From Qipengyuania aestuarii (GTDB lineage: Bacteria; Pseudomonadota; Alphaproteobacteria; Sphingomonadales; Sphingomonadaceae), in the NCBI RefSeq assembly GCF_019711535.1, contig NZ_JAIGNP010000001.1:186001-250000 (forward strand): DNA of 64,000 nucleotides. Reading direction: 5' to 3'. Below are positions 1 through 8,824 of this stretch, in pieces (position 1 is the first letter of the stretch; each line of letters begins with the position of its first letter). Below the pieces are notes generated by a model, which did not search any database, was not told the DNA's origin, and saw only the letters and a list, made by a program, of their open reading frames with translations. Position numbers and translations under genes: made by a program.

Positions 1-1658
1 ATGGCGGGCTGACCAGCCTGGAAGTGACCGACGACGGCTGCGGAATGTCGCCCGATCAAATGGCACTCGCACTGGAACGCCATGCTACGTCCAAGCTTCC
101 CGACGATGCAATCGAACAGGTCGAGACCCTTGGTTTCCGCGGCGAGGCTCTACCGAGCATCGCCAGCGTATCGCGTTTCACGCTCGAAAGCCGGCCCAAG
201 AACGTGGCGGATGGATGGAAGCGGGTCATTGATCATGGCGAGATGATCGCGGAAGGCCCTGCTGCGCTGCCGCCCGGAACACGGGTCAGAGTCGAAAACC
301 TGTTTGGCAAGATACCGGCCCGGCGCAAATTCCTACGCACGCCGCGCAGCGAATATGCCGCCTCGATTGACGTGGTGAAGCGTCTCGCCATGGCCCGGCC
401 CGATGTGGCGTTCACTCTCGACCACGGCGATCGGCGAATTCTCGGCCTGCAGAGCGGCGAAGGGCTGACTAACCGCGTAGCCCAAGTGATTGCGCGCGAA
501 TTGCGTGAGAACGGAGTCGCTATCGATCTCGATCGCGGCACGATGCGGCTGACGGGTATTGCCGGTCTGCCGACCTTCAACCGCGGGATTGCAGATCATC
601 AGTATCTTTTCGTCAACGGGCGGCCAGTCAAGGACCGGCTCCTGACAGGCGCGGTACGCGGCGCCTATTCCGATATGCTGGCGCGCGACAGGCATGCCGT
701 GCTGGCGCTGTTTCTCGATCTGCCGCCGGAGGAAGTTGATGTGAATGTCCATCCGGCCAAGACCGAAGTGCGTTTCCGCGATTCGCAGGCTGTGCGCGGC
801 TTCATCGTATCCGGTCTCCGCAATGCACTGGCGAGCGTTGACAAGCGCAGTGCCCAGTCTCCTGACGCCGCGGCAATGTCCCGCTGGCAGGCCGAACCCG
901 TCCGCGACGAACCGGCACCGGCGCTCCGTTCGATATTCGAGGGTCGCGACTGGTCCGCGCCGCAGTCCCGGGTTTCCGAGCCTGCACAGGGCTGGCGAGG
1001 GGCGGAGGCCGATGTCATGGCGGCCCCGCAGGGGCGCGCCGAGATGGCGACCGAAAGTACGGAAGAAAAGAAGGACTTTCCCCTGGGCATCGCGCGCGGG
1101 CAGGTCGCGAACACCTATATCGTGGCCGAGGCGGCCGATGGACTGGTCCTTGTCGACCAACATGCGGCGCACGAACGCCTCGTCCTGGAAAGGCTCAAGG
1201 CGGCCGGTGCGGAAGATGCGGTCGCGCGCAGTCAGGCGCTGCTGATCCCGGAGGTTGTGGAGCTTGAGGAAACCAGCTGCGACAGGCTGGAAGACGCGGC
1301 AGATGCGTTGGCCAAGCACGGCCTTGCGATAGAGCGCTTCGGACCGTCCGCCATTCTGGTTCGCAGCCTTCCGCACGCCATTGCCCGGACCAATCCAGAG
1401 AAATTGCTGCGGGACATCGATGACGATCTGGCTCTCAATGGCGAGGCGCTGCATCTCGGCGAAAAGCTCGATCTCGTGCTGGCGACGATGGCGTGCCACG
1501 GCTCGGTCAGGGCAGGGCGGACCTTGCGCGTGGACGAGATGAATGCCTTGCTGCGCGAAATGGAACGCACCCCTCGATCGGGGCAGTGCAACCATGGACG
1601 CCCCACGTGGGTTAAGCTGTCGATGGACGATGTGGAAAAGCTTTTCGGGAGACACTGA
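1..1658 (+). CDS. mutL: DNA mismatch repair protein MutL (5' truncated by window)
   Basis: The reading frame is open from base 3 and runs to TGA at 1656-1658, giving 551 visible residues. Roughly the first 70 residues, with the first GHKL ATP-binding box, lie outside the window. Visible GHKL motifs are DDGCGM and GFRGEAL near the start. The C-terminal half carries DQHAAHERLVLE, which matches the DQHA(X)2E(X)4E metal-binding motif of endonuclease-active MutL, plus ACHGSVRAG and CNHGRP, which complete that site in the family. The protein couples MutS recognition to strand incision in mismatch repair. The endonuclease motif implies an organism without MutH-style methyl-directed repair. The next gene starts inside the stop codon (ATGA). 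Confidence 0.96.
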   Translation, partial: GGLTSLEVTDDGCGMSPDQMALALERHATSKLPDDAIEQVETLGFRGEALPSIASVSRFTLESRPKNVADGWKRVIDHGEMIAEGPAALPPGTRVRVENLFGKIPARRKFLRTPRSEYAASIDVVKRLAMARPDVAFTLDHGDRRILGLQSGEGLTNRVAQVIARELRENGVAIDLDRGTMRLTGIAGLPTFNRGIADHQYLFVNGRPVKDRLLTGAVRGAYSDMLARDRHAVLALFLDLPPEEVDVNVHPAKTEVRFRDSQAVRGFIVSGLRNALASVDKRSAQSPDAAAMSRWQAEPVRDEPAPALRSIFEGRDWSAPQSRVSEPAQGWRGAEADVMAAPQGRAEMATESTEEKKDFPLGIARGQVANTYIVAEAADGLVLVDQHAAHERLVLERLKAAGAEDAVARSQALLIPEVVELEETSCDRLEDAADALAKHGLAIERFGPSAILVRSLPHAIARTNPEKLLRDIDDDLALNGEALHLGEKLDLVLATMACHGSVRAGRTLRVDEMNALLREMERTPRSGQCNHGRPTWVKLSMDDVEKLFGRH

Positions 1659-2152
1659 TGCGTTGGATTATAGCTCTCGCGCCTCTGGCTCTGGCTGCTT
1701 GCGGTGAACAAAGCGCCGAAGAAAAGGAAGCCGAACGCAAGGCCGCCGTCGCGGAGGTCGAAGCCAATCAAAAGCCGCCGACAGAACAGCTGACGCTGGA
1801 TCCGATCCGCTATCCGGAAATCGAGAAATACGACCTATTCGGTGCTGGATGCAGCTTTACGCCCGATGGGCAGGGGCTTGGCACGGTCGTCCTGGCGAAC
1901 CCGGACAAGGGGTATTTCATTCGCGATGGCGAGCTGCAGGCGCTGGCCGCCGACATGGGCAGTGCCGAATTGCCTTATCTCGCCCGGCGCAAATACGACG
2001 GGCTTGCCTATTCCTTCACGCTTGATCTTGATGATGGAAGCGGCGAGCAGAGCGGGTACGAGACGACCGATTATCGCGGGAGATTGGCTATTCGCGATGG
2101 CGCGGACAACATTCTTTATCGTGCCGAGGGTCTAGTTCAATGCGGTGCCTGA
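1658..2152 (+). CDS. Small secreted lipoprotein, unknown function
   Basis: 164 residues. The N-terminus has one Arg, a hydrophobic core and a lipobox LAAC with Cys15, so it is predicted to be lipid-anchored after signal peptidase II cleavage. An acidic and basic stretch (about residues 19-36) follows, then a globular part without a family I recognise. It shares the ATGA overlap with mutL and is probably translated from the same mRNA. It ends one base before the converging MaoC gene, with no room for a separate terminator. Its link to mismatch repair is only positional. Confidence 0.8.
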   Translation: MRWIIALAPLALAACGEQSAEEKEAERKAAVAEVEANQKPPTEQLTLDPIRYPEIEKYDLFGAGCSFTPDGQGLGTVVLANPDKGYFIRDGELQALAADMGSAELPYLARRKYDGLAYSFTLDLDDGSGEQSGYETTDYRGRLAIRDGADNILYRAEGLVQCGA

Positions 2153-2153
2153 T

Positions 2154-2627
2154 CTAGTCTTCGCCTTCAGGAGAGCGCGTCCTGATCAAAGCATTGGACA
2201 CCATTTCCAGCACGATTTCATCGTTCTGATTGAAGGTGCGCACTCTGCTTTTGAAGATTCCCATTTCGGGGCGTGAAGCGCTTCGGCGTTTTTCCATAAG
2301 CTCGGTTTCGCAGCGGAGCGTGTCTCCCGGAAAAACCGGCTTCTTCCAGCGCAATTGATCGATACCGGGCGATCCGAGACCGGCGGATGGATTGTCCGCC
2401 ATGTCGTCGACCATCATCCGCATGGTCATGGAACAGGTATGCCATCCGCTGGCCGAGAGCCTGCCGAAATGGGTCTCGGCTGCCGCGGCATCATCAAGGT
2501 GGAAGGGCTGCGGGTCGTATTTCGTTGCGAAGTCCATCACCTCTTCGCGCGAAACTTCATACTGGCCGAACTTGCGAACCGTGCCGATGCGGAGATCTTC
2601 GTAAAATATCATCCGCTTGTTGTTCAA
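2154..2627 (-). CDS. MaoC-like hot-dog dehydratase
   Basis: 157 residues. The hydratase signature DPQPFH at residues 38-43 supplies the Asp and His that catalyse water addition in R-specific enoyl-CoA hydratases. A second conserved block, SGWHT, follows near residues 60-64. The likely role is hydration of an enoyl-CoA or related thioester, substrate unknown. The open frame begins with TTG at 2627, directly after the TGA of the upstream glutaredoxin-MauE gene. An ATG at 2612 (MIFYEDL) is an equally good start and gives 152 residues. The two minus-strand genes are very likely co-transcribed. Confidence 0.88.
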   Translation of the reverse strand: MNNKRMIFYEDLRIGTVRKFGQYEVSREEVMDFATKYDPQPFHLDDAAAAETHFGRLSASGWHTCSMTMRMMVDDMADNPSAGLGSPGIDQLRWKKPVFPGDTLRCETELMEKRRSASRPEMGIFKSRVRTFNQNDEIVLEMVSNALIRTRSPEGED

Positions 2628-3386
2628 TCAAACGAGCGGTCTTGCAAGCATCCAAAGCCCCATCCCGATCATTGCGAGATTTTCACTCAAAGATACGAAG
2701 CCGAGCGGGACATTACCGCTTCCCCCGACGCAGGCACATTTGATTGACCGTTTCTGGATGTAAACTGCGTAGAAGACACTGGCCGCTCCGACCGTGCCGA
2801 TGAAAAGGGCGATCGGAATCGACAGCCACGGCAGGATCCGCCCAGCCATCAGGACCGCCGCTGCCGCTTCCAGGAAGGGATATGCATAGGCGTAGGGGAC
2901 GAAGCGTTTGCCCAAGAGATCATAGCCCACGAACATGGTGGAAAACTGCTCCACATCCTGCAGCTTGAGCATGGCCAGCATTGCCATTGAAAACGCGACA
3001 AACCATTCCGCGGCGCGGATCGTCAGCGGCGTTTCATATACAAACAGGCTGAGCGGAACCGCCAGTGCCGCAGCGACCGCAAATACAGCAATCACCGGCG
3101 TATAGCTGGTATCGCTCTTGGTCTCTTTATCATATCCGAAATGCTTCCGCAGATCGGTGTAGCCACCCAGCATTTCGCCATCAATGAATGTCTGGGGCGT
3201 GGTCTTCACATCGTGCTTGGCTTTGAAGGCGTCGGTTTCTTCGCGTGTGGTGAGGTGATGATCCTCCACCTCAAATCCCTCACGTTCCAGCAGCCACTTC
3301 GATTTTATGCCGTAGGGGCAGACATGCTTGTCCATGACCATGCGGTAGAGGCGGGCGGTTTTCTTCATTGTGGACATCGCCTCCAT
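2628..3386 (-). CDS. Glutaredoxin-MauE/DoxX-like membrane fusion protein
   Basis: 252 residues. Residues about 8-85 form a glutaredoxin-like domain with a monothiol-type CPYG at 23-26 and the cis-proline segment TTPQTF at 62-67. Residues about 95-252 contain about five hydrophobic segments resembling the MauE/DoxX redox-associated membrane family, with a Cys pair CAC at 217-219 before the last segment. The likely role is electron transfer or disulfide handling at the inner membrane, with the glutaredoxin head accepting electrons from the membrane part or from glutathione. Starts at 3386, 3377 and 3368 are in frame. A GGAGG sits closest to the second and third. The next gene downstream begins in the base after the stop. 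Confidence 0.82.
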   Translation of the reverse strand: MEAMSTMKKTARLYRMVMDKHVCPYGIKSKWLLEREGFEVEDHHLTTREETDAFKAKHDVKTTPQTFIDGEMLGGYTDLRKHFGYDKETKSDTSYTPVIAVFAVAAALAVPLSLFVYETPLTIRAAEWFVAFSMAMLAMLKLQDVEQFSTMFVGYDLLGKRFVPYAYAYPFLEAAAAVLMAGRILPWLSIPIALFIGTVGAASVFYAVYIQKRSIKCACVGGSGNVPLGFVSLSENLAMIGMGLWMLARPLV

Positions 3387-3446
3387 GTTTGGGCGCGTAT
3401 AGGTTTTTCAAGTTTCGTGCAGGAAATCGCCTTTGGCTTTGGAATC

Positions 3447-3484
3447 AAAACGGCCAGGCCGCTCGGTGTGAGCTGGCCTGGCCG
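3447..3484 (-). terminator. Rho-independent terminator of the DUF1206 gene
   Basis: A perfect 10-bp inverted repeat, CGGCCAGGCC at 3451-3460 and its complement at 3475-3484, has an inner GCTC/GAGC stem in the loop. Read on the minus strand it is followed by GTTTTGATT. It lies directly downstream of the DUF1206 stop codon and ahead of the glutaredoxin-MauE gene, so it separates the two transcription units. Confidence 0.75.
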
Positions 3485-3504
3485 ATCCGGTTGTCATCTG
3501 ACGA

Positions 3505-4320
3505 TCAGGCGCGGAACTTAGGCACACCGGCGCTGCTGTCGAGCTCCGGAATGATGCGATACCGTGCGAGTACCAGGCTGAAAAGACCGAAGAGCATCAG
3601 GCCGATGGCGGTGAGCGTGAAGACGAAGCCTTCGCCGGCAAGGCTCGATACAGCATCGCCCAAGGTTTTGATCTGCTCGGCACCGCCCGACATGAAGCCA
3701 GCCTTGAAGAGCGACCATCCGATCACGGTATAGACCACGGCACGGGCAAGGTATCCTGCACCGCCAAGCCAGCGGGTAGCCGACGGGGCCCTGCCGCTGA
3801 TGCGGTTCATGAATTCACCCGAAATGCCTTTCTTCGCCTGGAAGATTGCCGCCACGAAAAGCGCAATTCCGAGAAGGCCCAGGACAACACCGCCGAATTC
3901 CATGGAAAGGACGCCCGATGCAGCTTCTTGTGCACCGCCGCCCGAACCACCGGATCCGCCGCTCGAACCGCTGCTGCTCGCGAATTTATATGCGGAATAA
4001 GCGAGCGCTAGATGGGCGATCCCGCTACCGGCATGGCCGATGCGCTTGGCCCAGCCCTTGCTGTCGGATCCGTTGTTTTCGATATCGAACACCGGCGAAC
4101 AAAAACGGAAGAGGGCGTAGGCGATCAACCCGATCACCATGATCCACAAGATTGCAGTTCCCGCAGGATAATCCTTGATCGCACGGAAGATACCGTTCGT
4201 ACCCTCCTGAATCTTGCTGGCGCTGGTCAGCGCGATCAGGCCAAGAACGAAATACAGGATGGCGCGGCTGAAATATCCAACACGCACCAGCCAATTAAAC
4301 TTTTCTGATTTATCTACCAC
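3505..4320 (-). CDS. DUF1206 membrane protein
   Basis: 271 residues with six or so hydrophobic segments arranged as repeated two-helix units, each starting with a pattern like VGYFSRAILYFVLG or AGYLARAVVYTVIG. This repeat is the hallmark of the DUF1206 family of inner-membrane proteins of unknown function. A flexible Ser/Gly linker (about residues 115-129) separates the second and third units. The GTG start at 4320 is supported by GGGGAG six bases upstream. A strong terminator follows the gene, so it appears to be a single-gene unit. Confidence 0.85.
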   Translation of the reverse strand: MVDKSEKFNWLVRVGYFSRAILYFVLGLIALTSASKIQEGTNGIFRAIKDYPAGTAILWIMVIGLIAYALFRFCSPVFDIENNGSDSKGWAKRIGHAGSGIAHLALAYSAYKFASSSGSSGGSGGSGGGAQEAASGVLSMEFGGVVLGLLGIALFVAAIFQAKKGISGEFMNRISGRAPSATRWLGGAGYLARAVVYTVIGWSLFKAGFMSGGAEQIKTLGDAVSSLAGEGFVFTLTAIGLMLFGLFSLVLARYRIIPELDSSAGVPKFRA

Positions 4321-4384
4321 GGATAACTCCCCTTGTTTGCACCCCTAACGGCAGGGGAGGGGGAGCGTTCCGCGAGCCAGGAAA

Positions 4385-5944
4385 TCAGGCGATGGTCAGA
4401 TTGGCGGGACCCGCCTCGATCACTGCACTGGCGCGTTTGGTCAGGATACCGTCACGGGTGCTCACCTTGTCGAGCACCATGAAGTCCGTCCGCCATTCAT
4501 TCTGCGTGACTTCGCAAAGCCCAAAGCCGCGCTGATCGTTGATGAATTGCAATTGCGGGTTCTTCGCCAGAACGCGCTCGCTGCCGCTGCGCTGATCCTG
4601 TCCGTCGCCGCCGCTCGATACCGAAGTGATGACACATTCGGCTGCCACAGGTTTGTCATCGGACATCAGAAGGCCGGCATAGTTCTGATGTTCGTCCCCG
4701 GTCAGGACGACTGCATTGGAAACTTTCCCGAGGCGGCTCATCATCCGGCGGCGAGGAGCGTCATAACCGGCCCAGCTGTCCAGATTATAGGCCAGTTCGG
4801 GCTGATCCTCATACACGCTGCGGTTGAGCGGCATCATCATGACCTGCTGGGCAATGCCGGTCCATCGAGTGTCGCCGCGCTTCAGGCTGGAATCGAGCCA
4901 GCGTTCCTGCGCTTCGCCGAGCACTTGCGCATCCTTGTCGAACACGCCCTCGCACGGGGTCACGCCCCAGCGATCGCCGCATGGCTGGTCGCTGCGGAAG
5001 CTGCGCGTGTCGAGCACATTAATCGCCGCCAAATTGCCAAATGTTAGGCGGCGATTGGCAGAAATGATGCCGGCATTTGGAAGCATCGAGCGGCGGACCG
5101 GCATGTTTTCATACCATACCTGCATCGCAGCCTGGCGGCGCAGGGCAAACACTTCGGCCGGAACGCTGTCGTCCTGGGAGAAATTCTGCACCCAGTTGTT
5201 CTGGATTTCGTGATCATCGAAGGTCGGCACGAAAGCGTGGACCGACCGAGCGGCCTGAAGGTCAAGGTCGAGGAGATATTGCGCGTAGTGCTGGCGGTAG
5301 TCGTCGAGAGAATAAACCTCGCGCAGGCGATGCTCACGGGTTTTCGGCACGGGCAGGCGCTCTGGACCATACTGATAATCATAGGCATATTCGTAGATGA
5401 AGTCGCCGTAATGATAGACGAAAGCCAGATCGTCCTGTTTCGCGATCTCGCGGAAAGCGGTGAAATATCCGCTTTCGTAGTGTTGGCAGCCGCTCACGCC
5501 GAACTTCAGCTTCTCGATGCTGGCACCTGCTGCCGGCAAGGTACGTGCGCGGCCTGCGAGCGAGCGATCGCTGCCGATGTAAAACCGATACCAATAAGGG
5601 CGGTCCGGTTTCAGCCCCTCCACCTCGACATGGACACTGTGGCCCAGTTCCGGCCGGGCAAGAGTTTCGCCCTTGGCTGCCACGGTTCGAAAACCGCTAT
5701 CTTCGGCAATTTCCCACTGGACGGGCAATGCCGAAGTGGAAACTCCAGAATGCCTTTCGAATGGCTCCGGCGCGATCCGCGTCCAGATTACGAAGCCGTC
5801 TGCTGCCGGATCTCCGGCCGCGACACCCAGCTTGAACGGATAATCGCGGAACCAGCTTTGCGCGCGCAGGATCGCGGGCGCGGCAAGCGTGCTCGCCGCA
5901 ATCCCGGCCGCAGTGGATTGGATAAGCTTTCGGCGGGTGAGCAT
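4385..5944 (-). CDS. phoD: PhoD-family alkaline phosphatase/phosphodiesterase
   Basis: 519 residues. The N-terminus begins LTRRKLIQS followed by a hydrophobic stretch and AQS, a typical twin-arginine signal, so the enzyme is exported folded to the periplasm. The N-terminal PhoD domain is followed by the metallophosphatase core with GVSGCQHYESG, YHYGDFIYEY, TFDDHEIQNNW and GDEHQNY, which provide the metal ligands (including the Cys seen in PhoD iron sites). It hydrolyses phosphodiesters and monoesters for phosphate supply. No Pho box was identified upstream, and the 52-base gap to ychF holds no obvious terminator. Confidence 0.92.
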   Translation of the reverse strand: MLTRRKLIQSTAAGIAASTLAAPAILRAQSWFRDYPFKLGVAAGDPAADGFVIWTRIAPEPFERHSGVSTSALPVQWEIAEDSGFRTVAAKGETLARPELGHSVHVEVEGLKPDRPYWYRFYIGSDRSLAGRARTLPAAGASIEKLKFGVSGCQHYESGYFTAFREIAKQDDLAFVYHYGDFIYEYAYDYQYGPERLPVPKTREHRLREVYSLDDYRQHYAQYLLDLDLQAARSVHAFVPTFDDHEIQNNWVQNFSQDDSVPAEVFALRRQAAMQVWYENMPVRRSMLPNAGIISANRRLTFGNLAAINVLDTRSFRSDQPCGDRWGVTPCEGVFDKDAQVLGEAQERWLDSSLKRGDTRWTGIAQQVMMMPLNRSVYEDQPELAYNLDSWAGYDAPRRRMMSRLGKVSNAVVLTGDEHQNYAGLLMSDDKPVAAECVITSVSSGGDGQDQRSGSERVLAKNPQLQFINDQRGFGLCEVTQNEWRTDFMVLDKVSTRDGILTKRASAVIEAGPANLTIA

Positions 5945-5996
5945 GGTCTTTACAATTCCGGTGGTAACGTCGCGCTAGCCCGCGCTCGCGGTCAGG

Positions 5997-7097
5997 TCAG
6001 ACGTTGAACTTGAACATCAGAACGTCGCCGTCCTGAACGAGATATTCCTTGCCTTCCTGGCGCAGCTTGCCCGCTTCACGCGCGCCGCTTTCGCCGTTCA
6101 GCGCGACATAGTCATCGAAGGCAATTGTTTCAGCACGAATAAACCCGCGTTCGAAATCGGTATGAATTTCGCCAGCTGCCTGCGGTGCCTTGGCGCCTTC
6201 CGGGAAGGTCCAGGCGCGCGCTTCCTTGGGGCCGGCGGTGAAGAAGGTGTTGAGGCCCAGTAGCCGGTAGCCAGCCTTAATCACGCGCGACAGGCCGCTT
6301 TCCTGGAGACCGAGTTCCGCGAGATATTCCGCGCGGTCTTCCGTCTCCATGCCGACAAGCTCGCTCTCGATAGCGGCGGACACGACTACGGCCTGCGCGC
6401 CCTCGGCCTTGGCTTTTTCGAAGACGAGATCGGACAGGGCGTTGCCCTTGGCCGCGTCTTCTTCGCCGACATTGCAGACATAGAGGACGGGCTTGGCCGT
6501 GATGAGCTGCGCCTGCCGCAGGACCCGGGCCTCTTCCTCATCGTTGGGCTGGGTCAGCCGGGCTGGCTTGCCATCGCGCAGCAGGTCGAGCGCCTGGCCG
6601 AGAACGCTGGCAGTGATCTTGGCTTCCTTGTCGCCGGCGGTCGCCCGCTTCTGGGCGTTGGGGACACGCTTTTCGAGGCTTTCCAGATCCGAAAGCATCA
6701 GCTCGGTCTCGACAACTTCGGCATCGGCGATCGGATCGACCTTGTTTGAGACATGCTGGATATCGTCGTCTTCGAAACAGCGCAGCACGTGGACGATCGC
6801 GTCCACTTCGCGAATGTTGCCGAGGAACTGATTGCCGAGACCTTCGCCCTGGCTGGCACCTTTCACGAGGCCCGCGATGTCGACAAACGCCAGCTGCGTG
6901 GGGATGATCTTGGCCGACCCGGCAATGGCGGCGATCTTGTCCAGTCGCTCGTCAGGAACGGACACCTGGCCGACGTTCGGCTCGATCGTGCAGAACGGAT
7001 AGTTCGCCGCCTGCGCTGCCTGCGTTTCGGTCAAAGCATTGAAAAGGGTAGACTTGCCGACATTCGGCAGGCCGACGATCCCGCAACGGAAACCCAT
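5997..7097 (-). CDS. ychF: Redox-regulated ATPase/GTPase YchF
   Basis: 366 residues, the full usual length. The P-loop GLPNVGKST is at about residues 9-17. The nucleotide-specificity motif is NVGE rather than NKxD, which is the known reason YchF proteins prefer ATP. A C-terminal TGS-type domain ends in KEYLVQDGDVLMFKFNV, typical of the family. It binds ribosomes and affects stress responses. The ATG at 7097 has GGAG six bases upstream. It is minus-strand like pth, but an SDR gene lies between them. Confidence 0.97.
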   Translation of the reverse strand: MGFRCGIVGLPNVGKSTLFNALTETQAAQAANYPFCTIEPNVGQVSVPDERLDKIAAIAGSAKIIPTQLAFVDIAGLVKGASQGEGLGNQFLGNIREVDAIVHVLRCFEDDDIQHVSNKVDPIADAEVVETELMLSDLESLEKRVPNAQKRATAGDKEAKITASVLGQALDLLRDGKPARLTQPNDEEEARVLRQAQLITAKPVLYVCNVGEEDAAKGNALSDLVFEKAKAEGAQAVVVSAAIESELVGMETEDRAEYLAELGLQESGLSRVIKAGYRLLGLNTFFTAGPKEARAWTFPEGAKAPQAAGEIHTDFERGFIRAETIAFDDYVALNGESGAREAGKLRQEGKEYLVQDGDVLMFKFNV

Positions 7098-7162
7098 CGA
7101 TTACTCCGGAAATAATGTGCTTGGCGCGCCCTTAGCGCCGCCTTGCGCCAATTGCCAGCGTA

Positions 7163-8161
7163 TCAAACCTGATGAACGGCTTTGATCAACGGTCCATAGC
7201 CGCTCTGGCCGAGCCAATCGACCTGCGTCTTGGCAGAAACTTCGTTGATGGCGGTCTGCGGAATGCTGCCCCCGCTGACAGGGACCCGCAAGGGACGAGT
7301 ACCGGGCGGCATTCCCAGAACCTTGGCCATGGCGCGTGGCACATCCATTGGCTCGGCACTGCGCCCGGACCCATCTTCCTCGCCCATGCGCGCGACGACA
7401 TCCGGATAGCCGGCGAGATGTATCTGCTCTGCCCGGGCCTTCAATTCGGAAGAATAGCGATTGCGGTTCACCCAGACTTCTGTCGGATAACCGCCGGGTT
7501 CGATGATGGTGACGCCGATCCCGTGCGGCACGAGCTCGTAGGCAAGCTGTTCGCCCATGGCCTCGACCGCGAATTTCGTGGCGGAATAATGCCCTGAGTA
7601 GGGAATGATCACTCGCCCGAGCTGGCTCGAGACATTGATGATATGTCCTTGCCTGCGCGCGCGCATCTCCGGCAGCACGGCACGGGCCATTCGGTGATAT
7701 CCAAAGACATTGGTGTCGAAGGCGAGGCGGGTGGCCTCCATGTCCTGTACTTCGACAGGCCCGGTAATGCCGATGCCGGCGTTGTTGACCAGGACATCGA
7801 GGCCTCTGCCAAGGTCAAGCTGAGCCCCATTTACCGCGTCTTCAATCTCGTAGTCGAGCAGAACGTCCAGCCGCAATACGCGAATGTCCAGCCCGTCATC
7901 GGCCGCCAGTTGCTTCAGCTCCTCCGCTTCGGGCCGGGGGGTGTTGCGCATTGTCGCAAACACCGTCGCGCCGAGGCGCGCGAAATATTCCGCGGCCAGA
8001 CGTCCGAAGCCGGACGAGCAGCCGGTGATCATGATCGCCTTGCCAGACAGATCCGGGGGCGGGGCGCTCACCCTGTCGCTCTGCGCCCGGGTCGCTGTGA
8101 CGGCGAGGGCACCTGTTGCAGCAGCGCCAGCGAGCAGCGCACGGCGGTCGAGAACGGGCAT
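7163..8161 (-). CDS. Short-chain dehydrogenase/reductase with Tat-like leader
   Basis: 332 residues. The NAD(P)-binding motif TGCSSGFG is at 46-53, NNAG at about 126-129, the catalytic Ser near 178 and YSATK with Tyr192 and Lys196, so it is a complete classical SDR. Unusually it starts LDRRALLAGAAATGALA with an AQ cleavage-like site near residue 27, which looks like a twin-arginine export signal, so a periplasmic SDR is possible. The substrate is unknown. The gene sits between pth and ychF, which are normally close neighbours. Confidence 0.87.
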   Translation of the reverse strand: MPVLDRRALLAGAAATGALAVTATRAQSDRVSAPPPDLSGKAIMITGCSSGFGRLAAEYFARLGATVFATMRNTPRPEAEELKQLAADDGLDIRVLRLDVLLDYEIEDAVNGAQLDLGRGLDVLVNNAGIGITGPVEVQDMEATRLAFDTNVFGYHRMARAVLPEMRARRQGHIINVSSQLGRVIIPYSGHYSATKFAVEAMGEQLAYELVPHGIGVTIIEPGGYPTEVWVNRNRYSSELKARAEQIHLAGYPDVVARMGEEDGSGRSAEPMDVPRAMAKVLGMPPGTRPLRVPVSGGSIPQTAINEVSAKTQVDWLGQSGYGPLIKAVHQV

Positions 8162-8195
8162 CGATGATCTCCTTCGGCTGTGTAGCCTTATCAGA

Positions 8196-8765
8196 TCAGG
8201 CCTGCATCCTTAAGGCAATGTCGTTCATGAACCGCACGTCGTCACCTTTGGCGAGCCATTCGGCTTCGGCCCCCACCGCCCCGAGCATGCCGACGAGATC
8301 ATCCATCTCGGCCTTGGCATAATTGCCCAGAACGTGGCCGTTCACACGCTCCTTGCTGCCGGGGTGACCGATGCCAATGCGAACCCGGCGGAATTCAGGA
8401 CCGAGATGCTGGTTGATCGACCGCAGCCCATTGTGCCCGGCAAGCCCGCCGCCGCGCCGAACCTTGACCTTGAAAGGCGCGAGATCCAGTTCGTCGTGAA
8501 AGACGGTGAGGGCTTCGATGTCGAGCTTGTAGAAGCGCATCGCCTCGCCGACCGATTGGCCGCTCTTGTTCATGAAGGTGGCGGGTTTGAGCAGGACGAT
8601 CTTCTCGGATCCGATCCGGCCTTCCTGCACCCAGCCGGAAAACTTCTTTTGGACCGGACCGAATCCATGAATTTCGGCAATGGCATCGCATACCATGAAG
8701 CCGATATTGTGCCGGTGCATCGCATATTGCGGTCCGGGATTTCCGAGGCCAGTCCAGATCTGCAT
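8196..8765 (-). CDS. pth: Peptidyl-tRNA hydrolase
   Basis: 189 residues, normal length. The start MQIWTGLGNPGPQY is family-typical. The catalytic His is in HRHNIGF (His19 by position relative to the E. coli enzyme), with KPATFMNKSG and FHDELDL supplying the other active-site residues. It recycles peptidyl-tRNA released from stalled ribosomes. rplY, its usual upstream partner, is on the same strand but separated by the GH64-like gene. Confidence 0.97.
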   Translation of the reverse strand: MQIWTGLGNPGPQYAMHRHNIGFMVCDAIAEIHGFGPVQKKFSGWVQEGRIGSEKIVLLKPATFMNKSGQSVGEAMRFYKLDIEALTVFHDELDLAPFKVKVRRGGGLAGHNGLRSINQHLGPEFRRVRIGIGHPGSKERVNGHVLGNYAKAEMDDLVGMLGAVGAEAEWLAKGDDVRFMNDIALRMQA

Positions 8766-8824
8766 GGCGCGCGCTTTACCGAAGCTGCGCGCACAAGCAA
8801 ATCCGTGCTGTCATCGGCGACGTC

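Noticed and set aside
333-1655. 440-codon open frame on the minus strand opposite mutL
   Set aside because: It is a shadow of a high-GC coding region. The plus frame carries all MutL motifs.
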